This document shows positions 9,223-17,990 of a stretch of DNA of 64,000 bases, in pieces. How positions within the stretch are numbered: position 1 is the first letter of the stretch; each line of letters starts with the position of its first letter. A model generated the notes under the pieces. That model was not told the DNA's origin. It did not search any database and saw only the letters and a program-made list of their open reading frames with translations. Source of the stretch: Pseudomonas putida (GTDB lineage Bacteria; Pseudomonadota; Gammaproteobacteria; Pseudomonadales; Pseudomonadaceae); the NCBI RefSeq assembly GCF_028682475.1, contig NZ_JANHLE010000022.1, forward strand, positions 1-64,000, given 5' to 3'. Made by a program: the position numbers and the translations under genes.

Positions 9223-9507
9223 TCAGTCCTTTTCCGGCGGAAGCTCGGGCAGGGTGCGCAAGGCGGTTTCGTACCATTCGGTGTTGAAGGCGCGGTCGTC
9301 TTCGAGCATCGCGTCGATCTCGTGGGCCAGCACATGGGCCATGAGGTTGAGGATGTCGTCGCGCTCGTAACCCACCAGGGTCAGCTTGTTGAACGTGGCT
9401 TTGGCCGCCGGCGGGTTGTCGCTTTCAATCTGGTTTTCGATCGCTTCGATCAGGGTCGACTCGGCGAACTCTTCTTCGTCGTTGTCGATATCGGTTGGCT
9501 CGCTCAT
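9223..9507 (-). CDS. Conserved hypothetical acidic protein
   Basis: A 94-residue acidic protein starting MSEPTD at 9507, where a good ribosome site (AGAGGAGA) precedes the ATG. The N-terminus is a run of Asp/Glu (residues 5-12), and the body is helical with the motif LVGYERDDILNLMAHVLAHE, which looks like a helical bundle. I recognise no named domain. Similar short proteins occur next to the GST gene in other pseudomonads. Function unknown. Confidence 0.75.
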   Translation of the reverse strand: MSEPTDIDNDEEEFAESTLIEAIENQIESDNPPAAKATFNKLTLVGYERDDILNLMAHVLAHEIDAMLEDDRAFNTEWYETALRTLPELPPEKD

Positions 9508-9653
9508 GGGCGATCTCCTCTGAAGGGGTGTCCAGTTTGCCACGAGAAAAGCGCCAATGCCTTGCTATCGACACTCTCCATGATGCTGGTCAGTACCCGG
9601 TCACGGGTCTATAACAACCCGGCCAACCCCTTTACGGCCTGGAGGCTGTTTTC

Positions 9654-10316
9654 ATGCTCAAGCTTCATGGATTCGCGGTCAGCAACTACTACAACATGGT
9701 CAAACTGGCGCTGCTGGAAAAGGGCGTAGCCTTTGAAGAGGTACTGTTCTTCGGCGGTCAGAGCCCCGAAGCACTGAAGATGAGCCCGCGCGGCAAGGTG
9801 CCGACGCTGGAGACCGAACACGGTTTTCTCAGTGAAACCAACCTGATCCTTGATTACATCGAGCGGACCCAGGCAGGTAAGGCGCTGTTGCCGGAAGGGG
9901 TTTTCGCCCAGGCCAAGGTGCACGAGCTGGCCAAGGAGATCGAGCTGTACATCGAATTGCCTGCCCGCGCCTGCTACCCCGAAGCCTTCTTCGGCGCCCA
10001 GGTCGACCCGGCCATCAAGGACAAGGCCAAGGCCGAGCTGCTGTTGGGGATTGCCACCCTCAAGCGCAACGGCTCGTTCAGCCCCTATGTAGCCGGCCAC
10101 AGCCTGACCATCGCCGATGTGCTGTTCTGCTTCAGCGTCGACCTGGCGTATGCGGTGGGCAAGAAGGTATTCGGCATCGATGTGCTGGAAGACTTCCCGC
10201 AAGCGCGCGAGCTGCTTGAGCACCTGAAGAACAATCCGAATGTGCAGAAGATCGCGGCCGACAAGGAGGCGCAGATGCCGGCGTTCCTTGAAATGGTGCG
10301 CGGCGGCAAGCGCTGA
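9654..10316 (+). CDS. Glutathione S-transferase family protein
   Basis: A 220-residue protein with the GST two-domain layout. An N-terminal thioredoxin-like half (1-80) contains KVPTLE and the glutathione-binding SET motif; an all-helical C-terminal half follows (90-210), with the ITIADV-like N-capping motif here read as LTIADVLF. Substrate unknown; conjugation or peroxide detoxification is typical. A GGAGG site lies just before the ATG. It converges on argH with a hairpin between them. Confidence 0.9.
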   Translation: MLKLHGFAVSNYYNMVKLALLEKGVAFEEVLFFGGQSPEALKMSPRGKVPTLETEHGFLSETNLILDYIERTQAGKALLPEGVFAQAKVHELAKEIELYIELPARACYPEAFFGAQVDPAIKDKAKAELLLGIATLKRNGSFSPYVAGHSLTIADVLFCFSVDLAYAVGKKVFGIDVLEDFPQARELLEHLKNNPNVQKIAADKEAQMPAFLEMVRGGKR

Positions 10317-10328
10317 CAGCGGATGCAG

Positions 10329-10358
10329 CAGGCTCGCGGCAGGACGCCGGCGAGCCTG
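10329..10358. terminator. Hairpin between convergent GST gene and argH
   Basis: CAGGCTCGC pairs with GCGAGCCTG around a GC-rich loop. It sits between two converging stop codons and could terminate either transcript, although no clear T-run follows on either side. Confidence 0.5.
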
Positions 10359-10368
10359 TGCGCAGGGC

Positions 10369-11763
10369 TTAGCGGCTGGCCAGCAGCGCCTTGCCGCGGG
10401 CTACGGCGGCGCGTACTTGCGCCGGGGCGGTACCGCCGATGTGGTCACGGGCGTTGACCGAGCCTTCCAGAGTCAGCACGGCGAACACGTCCTGCTCGAT
10501 CTGGTCGCTGAACTGGCGCAGTTCATCCAGGCTCATCTCGGCCAGGTCTTTGCCGCTATCGACACCGTACTTGACCGCGTGGCCGACGATTTCGTGGCAA
10601 TCACGGAACGGCAGGCCACGACGTACCAGGTAGTCGGCCAGGTCGGTCGCGGTGGAGAAACCACGCAGGGCGGCTTCACGCATGATCGCGTGGCGCGGCT
10701 TGATCGCCGGGATCATGTCGGCAAAGGCGCGCAGCGAATCGCGCAGGGTGTCGGCGGCGTCGAACAGCGGCTCCTTGTCTTCCTGGTTGTCCTTGTTGTA
10801 GGCCAGCGGCTGGCCTTTCATCAGGGTCAGCAGGCCGGTGAGGGCGCCGAACACACGGCCGGTCTTGCCGCGAACCAGCTCGGGAACGTCCGGGTTCTTC
10901 TTCTGCGGCATGATCGAGCTGCCGGTGCAGAAGCGGTCAGGCAGGTCGATGAACTGGAACTGGGCGCTGGTCCACAGCACCAGCTCTTCCGAGAAGCGCG
11001 ACAGGTGCATCATCGCCACGCTGGCAGCGGCGCAGAATTCAATGGCGAAGTCGCGGTCGGAGACGCCGTCCAGCGAGTTGCCGCCCACGGCTTCGAAGCC
11101 CAGCAGCTGGCAGGTCAGTTCGCGATCGATCGGGTAGGTGGTGCCCGCCAGTGCGGCGCTGCCCAGGGGCATGCGGTTGGTGCGCTTGCGGCAGTCGACC
11201 AGGCGCTCGTAGTCACGGCTGAGCATCTCGAACCAGGCCAGCAGGTGGTGGCCGAAGGTCACGGGCTGCGCGGTCTGCAGGTGGGTGAAGCCGGGCATGA
11301 TGGTCTCGGCTTCACGCTCGGCCTGCTCCAGCAGGCCCTGCTGCAGGCGGGTGATCTCGGCCAGGATCAGGTCGATTTCGTCACGCAGCCACAGGCGGAT
11401 GTCGGTGGCGACCTGGTCGTTGCGGCTGCGCCCGGTGTGCAGCTTCTTGCCGGTGATGCCGATGCGGTCGGTCAGGCGTGCTTCGATGTTCATGTGCACG
11501 TCTTCAAGGTCGACGCGCCAGTCGAAGTTGCCGGACTCGATTTCAGTCTGGATGGTTTTCAGGCCATCGATGATGGTGTCGCGCTCGGCGTCTGTGAGCA
11601 CGCCGACCTTCGCCAGCATGGTGGCGTGGGCGATCGAACCCATGATGTCGTGGCGGTACAGGCGCTGGTCAAAATTGACGGAGGCGGTGAAACGGGCGAC
11701 GAAGGCGTCGACGGGCTCACTGAAGCGGCCGCCCCAGGACTGATTGGTCTTGTCGGTGCTCAT
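10369..11763 (-). CDS. argH: Argininosuccinate lyase
   Basis: A 464-residue enzyme that splits argininosuccinate into arginine and fumarate, the last step of arginine synthesis. It shows the fumarase/aspartase superfamily signature GSSIMPQKKNPD in its catalytic loop, the TxxSxRxxQ-type motif (HTGRSRNDQVATD) and the HLQTAQP motif. The start MSTDKTNQSWGGRFSE matches the family; the frame stays open upstream but lacks family similarity. It diverges from algR. Confidence 0.98.
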   Translation of the reverse strand: MSTDKTNQSWGGRFSEPVDAFVARFTASVNFDQRLYRHDIMGSIAHATMLAKVGVLTDAERDTIIDGLKTIQTEIESGNFDWRVDLEDVHMNIEARLTDRIGITGKKLHTGRSRNDQVATDIRLWLRDEIDLILAEITRLQQGLLEQAEREAETIMPGFTHLQTAQPVTFGHHLLAWFEMLSRDYERLVDCRKRTNRMPLGSAALAGTTYPIDRELTCQLLGFEAVGGNSLDGVSDRDFAIEFCAAASVAMMHLSRFSEELVLWTSAQFQFIDLPDRFCTGSSIMPQKKNPDVPELVRGKTGRVFGALTGLLTLMKGQPLAYNKDNQEDKEPLFDAADTLRDSLRAFADMIPAIKPRHAIMREAALRGFSTATDLADYLVRRGLPFRDCHEIVGHAVKYGVDSGKDLAEMSLDELRQFSDQIEQDVFAVLTLEGSVNARDHIGGTAPAQVRAAVARGKALLASR

Positions 11764-11980
11764 GGATTCACTCGTTGGAGGCGTGAACGGAAAAGTGGCG
11801 TCGATGATAGCAGGGTTGAGGCGCGTGCCGCAGGACGGCGGTCGGGGCAAATGCGTGATTATGTCGCGGCACAGGCAGGCGACAGCACGTTCTTAACAGG
11901 ATATTTATCGAATGAACGGCAGTGTTCCGGCAACCGTCTACAGTTGGACAGAGGCTCGGCATGTTTCCTGCCGAACCAGT

Positions 11981-12007
11981 GAATCTTTAGCCATCGTGCG
12001 AGTCTGA
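11981..12007 (+). promoter_or_regulatory. Candidate AlgU (sigma-22)-type promoter of algR
   Basis: GAATCT is followed, after exactly 16 bases, by TCTGA. The AlgU/RpoE consensus is GAACTT-N16/17-TCtga, so the -10 and the spacing agree while the -35 has two mismatches. It lies 80 bases before the algR ATG. Plausible because algR belongs to the AlgU regulon in P. aeruginosa, but unproven. Confidence 0.4.
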
Positions 12008-12019
12008 GCGTGGATTGCC

Positions 12020-12033
12020 GTGACGGTCGTCAC
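12020..12033. promoter_or_regulatory. Inverted repeat GTGACG-GT-CGTCAC before algR
   Basis: A perfect 6-2-6 inverted repeat starting about 13 bases downstream of the candidate -10 and 53 bases before the algR start. Its position suits an operator; no regulator is identified. Confidence 0.3.
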
Positions 12034-12086
12034 CTCACCTGTCTACGCTACCCTTGTGCGAGACTCACGCAGGAATCCAGCGCAAT

Positions 12087-12833
12087 ATGAATGTCCTGAT
12101 CGTTGATGACGAAGCCCAAGCCCGGGAACGCCTGAGCCGACTGCTTGGCGAACTGGGGGGCTATACCGTGCTGGAGCCCAGCGCCACCAATGGCGAAGAG
12201 GCTCTGGCCCTGATTGACAGCCTCAAACCCGAGGTGGTCCTGCTCGACATCCGCATGCCGGGCCTGGACGGTCTCCAGGTCGCCGCTCGCCTGTGCGAGC
12301 GCGAAGCCCCGCCTGCCGTGGTGTTCTGTACCGGTGATGATGAATTCACCGTACAGTCCTTTACGGAAAGCACCCTGGGTTATGTGCTCAAACCGGTAAC
12401 GGCCGATGCCCTGCGCGAAGCGTTGCGCAAGGCCGAGCGACCCAGCCGGGTGCAACTGGCGGCGCTGACGCGTCCGGCCGCCGAGAGCGGCAGTGGCCCG
12501 CGCAGCCACATCAGTGCGCGAACCCGCAAAGGCATCGAACTGATTCCCCTGGATCAGGTGATTTATTTCATCGCCGATCACAAGTACGTGACCTTGCGCC
12601 ATGAAGCCGGCGAAGTGCTCCTGGATGAGCCGCTCAAGGCACTGGAGGACGAGTTCGGTGATCGTTTCGTGCGGATTCACCGCAATGCCCTGGTGGCCCG
12701 CAATCGCATCGAGCGTTTGCAGCGCACGCCGCTGGGGCATTTTCAGCTGTTTCTCAAAGGCCTCAATGGCGATGCCCTGATCGTCAGTCGGCGGCATGTG
12801 GCGGGTGTGCGCAAGATGATGCAGCACCTCTAG
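12087..12833 (+). CDS. algR: LytTR-family response regulator AlgR
   Basis: A 248-residue response regulator, the same length as P. aeruginosa AlgR. The receiver domain (1-115) has the acidic pair D7/D8, phospho-acceptor D54 (LLDIRMPG) and the conserved Lys in VLKPV. The LytTR DNA-binding domain occupies about 140-245 (with IHRNALV and SRRHV). AlgR controls alginate, twitching and virulence genes in P. aeruginosa. Here the usual kinase gene fimS/algZ is absent upstream. The ATG at 12087 gives the conserved N-terminus. Confidence 0.96.
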   Translation: MNVLIVDDEAQARERLSRLLGELGGYTVLEPSATNGEEALALIDSLKPEVVLLDIRMPGLDGLQVAARLCEREAPPAVVFCTGDDEFTVQSFTESTLGYVLKPVTADALREALRKAERPSRVQLAALTRPAAESGSGPRSHISARTRKGIELIPLDQVIYFIADHKYVTLRHEAGEVLLDEPLKALEDEFGDRFVRIHRNALVARNRIERLQRTPLGHFQLFLKGLNGDALIVSRRHVAGVRKMMQHL

Positions 12834-12911
12834 GCCGGGATTGGAGAATATTCCTACCAGGGATGGTTAATTTCTCCTGTGACATAGATCTGCAAGCGGG
12901 TCGGAATGAAC

Positions 12912-12920
12912 TGGTATCAT
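12912..12920 (+). promoter_or_regulatory. Candidate extended -10 promoter of hemC
   Basis: TGGTATCAT fits an extended -10 element (TGn-TATnnT) 31 bases before the hemC ATG; no good -35 is visible. It suggests hemC can be transcribed independently of algR. Confidence 0.4.
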
Positions 12921-12951
12921 CCGTTACATCTATCTTTGTACGGATCGATCC

Positions 12952-13893
12952 ATGTCCACTCGTGAAATCCGCATTGCCACGCGTAAAAGTGCCCTTGCCC
13001 TGTGGCAGGCCGAATACGTCAAAGCCCGTCTGGAGCAGGCTCACCCTGGTCTGCTGGTAACCCTCGTGCCTATGGTCAGTCGCGGCGACAAGCTGCTCGA
13101 CTCGCCGTTGTCGAAAATCGGTGGCAAAGGCCTGTTCGTCAAGGAACTGGAAACCGCATTACTGGAAAACCAGGCCGATATCGCCGTGCACTCGATGAAA
13201 GACGTGCCGATGGACTTCCCCGAAGGTCTGGGCCTGTACTGCATCTGCGAGCGCGAAGACCCGCGTGACGCCTTCGTTTCCAATACCTTCAAGAGCCTCG
13301 ATGAGCTGCCTGCCGGCAGTATCGTCGGCACTTCCAGCCTGCGTCGTCAGGCCCAACTGCTGACCCGTCGCCCAGACCTCCAGATCCGTTTCCTGCGCGG
13401 TAACGTCAACACTCGCCTGGCCAAGCTCGACGCCGGCGAGTACGACGCGATCATCCTCGCCGCTGCCGGCCTGATCCGCCTGGGCTTCGAAGCGCGCATC
13501 ACCTCTGGCATCAGTGTCGACGACAGCCTGCCGGCCGGTGGCCAGGGCGCGGTGGGCATCGAGTGCCGTAGCGCCGACCGCGAAATCCACGCCTTGTTGG
13601 CGCCATTGCACCATCAGGACACGGCTGACCGTGTAACTGCCGAGCGAGCGCTGAACAAACACCTCAATGGCGGCTGCCAGGTGCCGATCGCCTGTTACGC
13701 AGTGCTGGAGGGCGATCAGCTGTGGTTGCGCGGTCTGGTCGGCGAACCGAGCGGCGGCAAATTGCTGACCGCCCAGGCCCGTGCGCCGCGTGGCGATGCT
13801 GAGGCGCTGGGCGTCCAGGTGGCCGAAGACCTGCTCAAGCAAGGCGCCGAAGACATCCTCAAAGCCGTGTATGGCGAGGCCGGTCACCCGTGA
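12952..13893 (+). CDS. hemC: Hydroxymethylbilane synthase (porphobilinogen deaminase)
   Basis: A 313-residue enzyme that joins four porphobilinogens into hydroxymethylbilane. The dipyrromethane cofactor attaches to C242 in GGCQVP, the same number as in E. coli. Conserved active-site stretches (VHSMKDVP, GTSSLRRQ, FLRGNVNTRL) are intact. The ribosome site is weak: only a GGATCGATCC palindrome precedes the ATG. Its stop overlaps the GTG start of hemD. Confidence 0.98.
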   Translation: MSTREIRIATRKSALALWQAEYVKARLEQAHPGLLVTLVPMVSRGDKLLDSPLSKIGGKGLFVKELETALLENQADIAVHSMKDVPMDFPEGLGLYCICEREDPRDAFVSNTFKSLDELPAGSIVGTSSLRRQAQLLTRRPDLQIRFLRGNVNTRLAKLDAGEYDAIILAAAGLIRLGFEARITSGISVDDSLPAGGQGAVGIECRSADREIHALLAPLHHQDTADRVTAERALNKHLNGGCQVPIACYAVLEGDQLWLRGLVGEPSGGKLLTAQARAPRGDAEALGVQVAEDLLKQGAEDILKAVYGEAGHP

Positions 13894-14657
13894 GCAGCTG
13901 GCGCCTGCTTCTGACCCGGCCGGCAGAGGAATGCGCCGCACTGGCACAGGTGCTGGCGGAGCAAGGCGTTGCCAGCAGCAGCCTGCCGCTGCTGGAAATC
14001 GAGGCGCTGTGCCTGGATGAGCCCCAGCTCGGCCTGTTGCGTGCATTTGATCGCTACGCTGCGATTATCGTGGTCAGCAAACCGGCTGCGCGCCTGGGGC
14101 TGGCGCAGCTGTTCCGCTATTGGCCGCAGTTGCCTGAGTCAGCCTGGTTTACCGTGGGGGCTGCGTCTGCGCAGATTCTTCAGGACCAAGGCTGCCAGGT
14201 CAGCTTCCCGCCGGCTGGCGACGACAGCGAAGCACTGCTGCAGCTACCGGCGTTGCACCAGGCGATTGCCGGCCCGGCACCGCGGGTATTGATCATGCGC
14301 GGCGAAGGCGGGCGCGAATTGCTCGCCGAGCGTCTCACCGAGCAAGGTGCTAGTGTCGATTATCTGCAACTCTACCGCCGCTGCCTGCCGGTCTACCCGC
14401 ACGGCGCTTTATCCGCGCGCATTGCCGAGGAACGCCTGAACGGCCTGGTGGTCAGCAGTGGACAGGGTTTTGAACACTTGCGGCAACTGGCCGGGGAGAA
14501 GTGGCCGCAGCTGGCGCAACTGCCGCTGTTCGTGCCTAGCCCGCGTGTTGCCGCGCAAGCCCGGGATGCCGGGGCACAGAATGTAGTGGACTGTCGCGGC
14601 GCCAGTGCCGCGGCGTTGTTGGCAGCCCTGCAGCAATTGCCTGCACCTGCCCTCTGA
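13890..14657 (+). CDS. hemD: Uroporphyrinogen-III synthase
   Basis: A 255-residue protein with the weakly conserved two-lobed HemD fold, which inverts ring D while closing hydroxymethylbilane to uroporphyrinogen III. Typical elements are LLTRP near the N-terminus and the late conserved SSGQGFEHL stretch. The GTG start overlaps the hemC stop by four bases, so the two are translationally coupled. Confidence 0.95.
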   Translation: MSSWRLLLTRPAEECAALAQVLAEQGVASSSLPLLEIEALCLDEPQLGLLRAFDRYAAIIVVSKPAARLGLAQLFRYWPQLPESAWFTVGAASAQILQDQGCQVSFPPAGDDSEALLQLPALHQAIAGPAPRVLIMRGEGGRELLAERLTEQGASVDYLQLYRRCLPVYPHGALSARIAEERLNGLVVSSGQGFEHLRQLAGEKWPQLAQLPLFVPSPRVAAQARDAGAQNVVDCRGASAAALLAALQQLPAPAL

Positions 14658-14702
14658 AGCGCTAAGCTGATTGGCGACGAGCCCAATGCAAAGGATGGAT
14701 AC

Positions 14703-15797
14703 GTGAGCGAAACTGTCTTGCCCAACGATGACTTGCAATCGACGCCAGACGCGTCTGAACCCTCCGCCACTGCGCCGGCCAAACGTGCGGGCAACGGCCT
14801 GGCAATTCTGGCCTTGCTGCTCGGTGCTGCGGGCGTTGCCGTTGGCGGTTGGGGGGTATGGCAGGTGCGCCAGCTCCAGGGTGCCGAGCAGGGCCAGGGC
14901 CAGTACCTGCAAGCCTTGGGCGAAAAGACCCAGGCGCTGCAATTGCGTGAACAGCAGATGTCGGCGCAGCTGGCGGGTTTGCCGGCTGCTACCGAGCTTG
15001 AAGACCGCCGCCGCCTGGTGGCGCAACTGCAGGGCGATCAGCAGCGCCTGAGCCAGCGCCTGGAAAGTATTCTGGGTGCCAGCCGCAAGGACTGGCGCCT
15101 GGCCGAAGCCGAGCACTTGCTGCGCCTGGCCAGTCTGCGCTTGTCGGCCCTGCAGGATATCGTCAGTGCTCGTGCACTGGTGCAGGGTGCCGATGACATT
15201 CTGCGCGAGCAGAGCGACCCGGGTGCCTTTGCCGCACGTGAGCAACTGAGCAAGAGCCTGGCCACCCTCAACAGCGTTCAGCAACCGGACCGGACCGGTT
15301 TGTTCCTGAAGTTGGCGGCCCAGCGTGAAATGGTCCAGCAGCTCAGTGCGGTGTCGCCGGAATTCAACACCGATGCCGATGCCCTGGGCGCCTTGACCGC
15401 TGATGGCGATGGCGCCAGTCGCTGGTCGCAGTGGTGGGCAGAGCTGTCCAAGTACTTCCAGATTGATTTCAACGCTGACGAAAATGTTCGTCCATTGCTT
15501 GCCGGGCAGTCGCTCAATCAATTGCGCCTGGCGCTGAGCCTGACCCTCGAGCAGGCCCAGTGGGCCGCACTGAACGGTGAAGCGAAGGTGTACACCCAGG
15601 CCCTGGATGATGCGCGCAGCGTTCTGCTGGCCAACTTCAACCCGGACAACCCGCAAAGCAAGGCGATGCTCGATAGCCTCAATGCCTTGGCCGAGGAGCC
15701 GGTATCGGTGGTGGTCCCGGACCTGGCCGACAGTCTCAGCGCGGTTCAAGCCTACCTTGAGCGTCGGCACTTGCCGGTTGAGGAGGCCAAGCCATGA
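14703..15797 (+). CDS. hemX: HemX-like membrane protein
   Basis: A 364-residue protein of the HemX family. One membrane helix lies near residues 30-52, preceded by a short cytoplasmic tail rich in Ala/Pro; a coiled coil (about 55-120) and a large soluble domain follow. Although often annotated as a uroporphyrinogen methyltransferase, the SAM-binding motifs of CysG/CobA are not visible, so enzymatic activity is doubtful. GTG start with AAGGATGG upstream. Its stop overlaps the hemY start. Confidence 0.9.
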   Translation: MSETVLPNDDLQSTPDASEPSATAPAKRAGNGLAILALLLGAAGVAVGGWGVWQVRQLQGAEQGQGQYLQALGEKTQALQLREQQMSAQLAGLPAATELEDRRRLVAQLQGDQQRLSQRLESILGASRKDWRLAEAEHLLRLASLRLSALQDIVSARALVQGADDILREQSDPGAFAAREQLSKSLATLNSVQQPDRTGLFLKLAAQREMVQQLSAVSPEFNTDADALGALTADGDGASRWSQWWAELSKYFQIDFNADENVRPLLAGQSLNQLRLALSLTLEQAQWAALNGEAKVYTQALDDARSVLLANFNPDNPQSKAMLDSLNALAEEPVSVVVPDLADSLSAVQAYLERRHLPVEEAKP

Positions 15798-17032
15798 AGC
15801 GCGTCTACCTGCTGGCGGTGGTGGCCATTGCGGCCGCGGCCGCACTCGGGATCGCGATCGCCAAGCACAGCGGTTATGTGCTGATTTCCTACGGCAGCTT
15901 TCGCTATCAATCCGGGCTCTGGGCGGCACTGGCGGTGCTGGCCAGCCTCATTCTCGCCGTGCTGCTGGTGCGCTATCTGGTCGGTCTGGTGCTGACCTCC
16001 AGTGGCGTGGTCAATCCCTGGTCGCGGCGCAACCGCAGTCGTCGTACCCGTCTGGCCATCGAACAGGGCCAACTGGACCTTGCCGAGGGTCGCTGGGCCA
16101 GCGCCCAGCGCCACCTGCAACGCGCCGCTGAGGCGGAGCGTCAGCCACTGTTGTACTACCTTGGCGCTGCGCGCGCTGCGAACGAACTGGGGCGCACCGA
16201 AGACCGTGACAACCTGCTCGAACGCGCCCTGGAGCGCCAGCCGCAAGCGGAGCTGGCGATTGCCTTGAGTCATGCCCAGTTGCAGATGGATCACGGTGAG
16301 AGCGATGCGGCGCTGGTTACCCTGCAAGCCATGCAGGAGCGTCATCCACATAACGCCCAGGTGCTGCGCTTGCTGCAGCGGTTGTACCGTGAGCGTGGTG
16401 ACTGGTCGGCACTGATCCGGCTGATGCCCGAGCTGCGCAAGGACAAGGTCCTGCCCGCTGCTGAACTGGCGGAGCTGGAGCGGCGCGCCTGGGGCGAGAA
16501 CCTCAGCCTGGCCGCCAGTCGTGAAGGTGAAGAACAGAGTGCCCGTCAGTCCCTGGAGCGGGCCTGGCAACAGTTGACTGCCGCTCAGCGCCAGGAGCCG
16601 CAACTGGTGCTGGCCTATGCCGAACAACTGCGTCAGCTGGGCGCCGAGAGCGAGGCCGAAGAGGTCCTGCGTACCGCGCTCAAGCGCCAGTACGAAAGCC
16701 ACCTGGCGCGGCTTTATGGCCTGGTGCGCGGCACCGATCTGGCGCGCCAGCTGCAGACCGCCGAAGGCTGGTTGAAGCAGCACGGCGATGACCCTGGCCT
16801 GTTGCTCACCCTCGGTCGGCTGAGCCTGCAGAATCGCCTGTGGGGCAAGGCGCGTGACTACCTGGAAAGCAGCTTGCGCCTGCAGCGCAATCCCGAAGCC
16901 TGCGCCGAACTGGCACGCCTGCTGGCCGGACTGGGTGACACCGAGCGCAGCAACCAGCTGTTCCAGGAGGGGCTGGGCCTGCTGGACGAACGCCTGCTGG
17001 CGCTACCCTTGCCAGAAGCGGTTCGCGCTTGA
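15794..17032 (+). CDS. hemY: HemY TPR membrane protein
   Basis: A 412-residue inner-membrane protein of the proteobacterial HemY family (not the Bacillus oxidase of that name). Two hydrophobic helices (about 5-22 and 42-65) are followed by a long cytoplasmic TPR-rich region (about 95-400) with repeated helical pairs. It probably acts as a protein-protein scaffold in haem synthesis. ATG overlaps the hemX stop; GAGGAGG ribosome site. Last gene of hemCDXY. Confidence 0.92.
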   Translation: MKRVYLLAVVAIAAAAALGIAIAKHSGYVLISYGSFRYQSGLWAALAVLASLILAVLLVRYLVGLVLTSSGVVNPWSRRNRSRRTRLAIEQGQLDLAEGRWASAQRHLQRAAEAERQPLLYYLGAARAANELGRTEDRDNLLERALERQPQAELAIALSHAQLQMDHGESDAALVTLQAMQERHPHNAQVLRLLQRLYRERGDWSALIRLMPELRKDKVLPAAELAELERRAWGENLSLAASREGEEQSARQSLERAWQQLTAAQRQEPQLVLAYAEQLRQLGAESEAEEVLRTALKRQYESHLARLYGLVRGTDLARQLQTAEGWLKQHGDDPGLLLTLGRLSLQNRLWGKARDYLESSLRLQRNPEACAELARLLAGLGDTERSNQLFQEGLGLLDERLLALPLPEAVRA

Positions 17033-17037
17033 GCTAC

Positions 17038-17069
17038 CCTTGGGCTTGCGCTAATCCGCAAGCCCAAGG
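17038..17069 (+). terminator. Strong hairpin after hemY
   Basis: A perfect 13-base-pair stem (CCTTGGGCTTGCG with its complement) around a six-base loop begins six bases after the hemY stop. There is no T-run, so it may stabilise the 3' end or cooperate with Rho rather than act as a classic terminator. Confidence 0.6.
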
Positions 17070-17248
17070 CCTCGGCGAAAACGCCTACAAACTCCTACTC
17101 CCTCGTCCGACAATAGCTGAATATATTTCCGGCTTTTTTCGCGACCATTCCCTTTATAGTCAATGACTTATCCTATTTGTCGTGCCTTGAAACAAGATGC
17201 GGCAATCCTCTACCGTTGAGATCTGTCTATCTCGATTGCGGAACTACC

Positions 17249-17767
17249 ATGCCGTTGGCTCGCTTGCGTTCAATGTTCCTTCCGGCCTTGCTGGCCTCGG
17301 TACTGATGCTGGCTGCTGCGTTCTATCTTGAATGGGGCATGGCGCTGGAGCCGTGTCCACTGTGCTACAGCCAGCGGCTGTTTCTGGGGAGCTTTGCACT
17401 GGTCTGCCTGTGCGCGGTGGTACAGGCTCCCGGACGTCTGGGGACGCGCATTTATGCGGCGCTGGCGCTGTTCTTTGCGGCGGGTGGAGCGCTGCTTGCG
17501 GCCAGGCATGTGTGGTTGCAAGGTACGCCGCTGGCGAACATGGGTTGCCAGCCATCGATGAGCTATTTCTTCGAAAGCCTGCCACTGAGCCAATCGCTGA
17601 AAATCATGCTGCTCGGCAGCCCTGAATGCATCACCATCAACTGGAGTTTTCTCGACCTGACGGTCCCCGAGTGGAGCTTGCTGTCATTTGTGCTGTTGGT
17701 GGCACTGCTACTTTTGCGCCTGTGTGCGCACAAGCGTTCGCTCATCAGCCAGCCGGCAAAAAACTGA
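17249..17767 (+). CDS. dsbB: Disulfide bond formation protein B
   Basis: A 172-residue inner-membrane protein with four hydrophobic helices. It passes electrons from DsbA to quinone. The first redox pair is C36/C39 in EPCPLC; the second pair lies in the other periplasmic loop (in MGCQP and SPEC). I chose the ATG at 17249, which puts the first helix at residues 9-28; an upstream in-frame start would add 24 residues unlike the family. Monocistronic between the hem operon and algQ. Confidence 0.93.
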   Translation: MPLARLRSMFLPALLASVLMLAAAFYLEWGMALEPCPLCYSQRLFLGSFALVCLCAVVQAPGRLGTRIYAALALFFAAGGALLAARHVWLQGTPLANMGCQPSMSYFFESLPLSQSLKIMLLGSPECITINWSFLDLTVPEWSLLSFVLLVALLLLRLCAHKRSLISQPAKN

Positions 17768-17990
17768 AGCAATCGATTGCACGTGCAAACGACCGGCGGC
17801 ACCTTCATAAGGTATTAAACACTTGTATGAACTTTGTCGTCTGCGTACCTTGAAGCCAAGGGCGCACGGGAATAATCTCCCTGCACGCATACCGAAAACA
17901 CAGCTGCTCGATGCCGTCTGCTGATTTCACCATTGCTGCGCACACTTGCGAGCGGGGGCAGGCGCATTACCCAGAAGGGAAGAGATCGCC

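Larger units (their letters stand above)
11764..12086. other. Intergenic region between argH and algR
   Basis: This 323-base stretch holds no gene I can support. In P. aeruginosa the membrane kinase gene fimS/algZ occupies this place; no fragment of it is recognisable. Present instead are the argH promoter region, a candidate extracytoplasmic sigma promoter (11981-12007) and a small perfect inverted repeat (12020-12033) in front of algR. Confidence 0.7.

Noticed and set aside
9595..9608. ACCCG-GTCA-CGGGT dyad before the GST gene
   Set aside because: Five-base arms are too short in GC-rich DNA to support an operator call.
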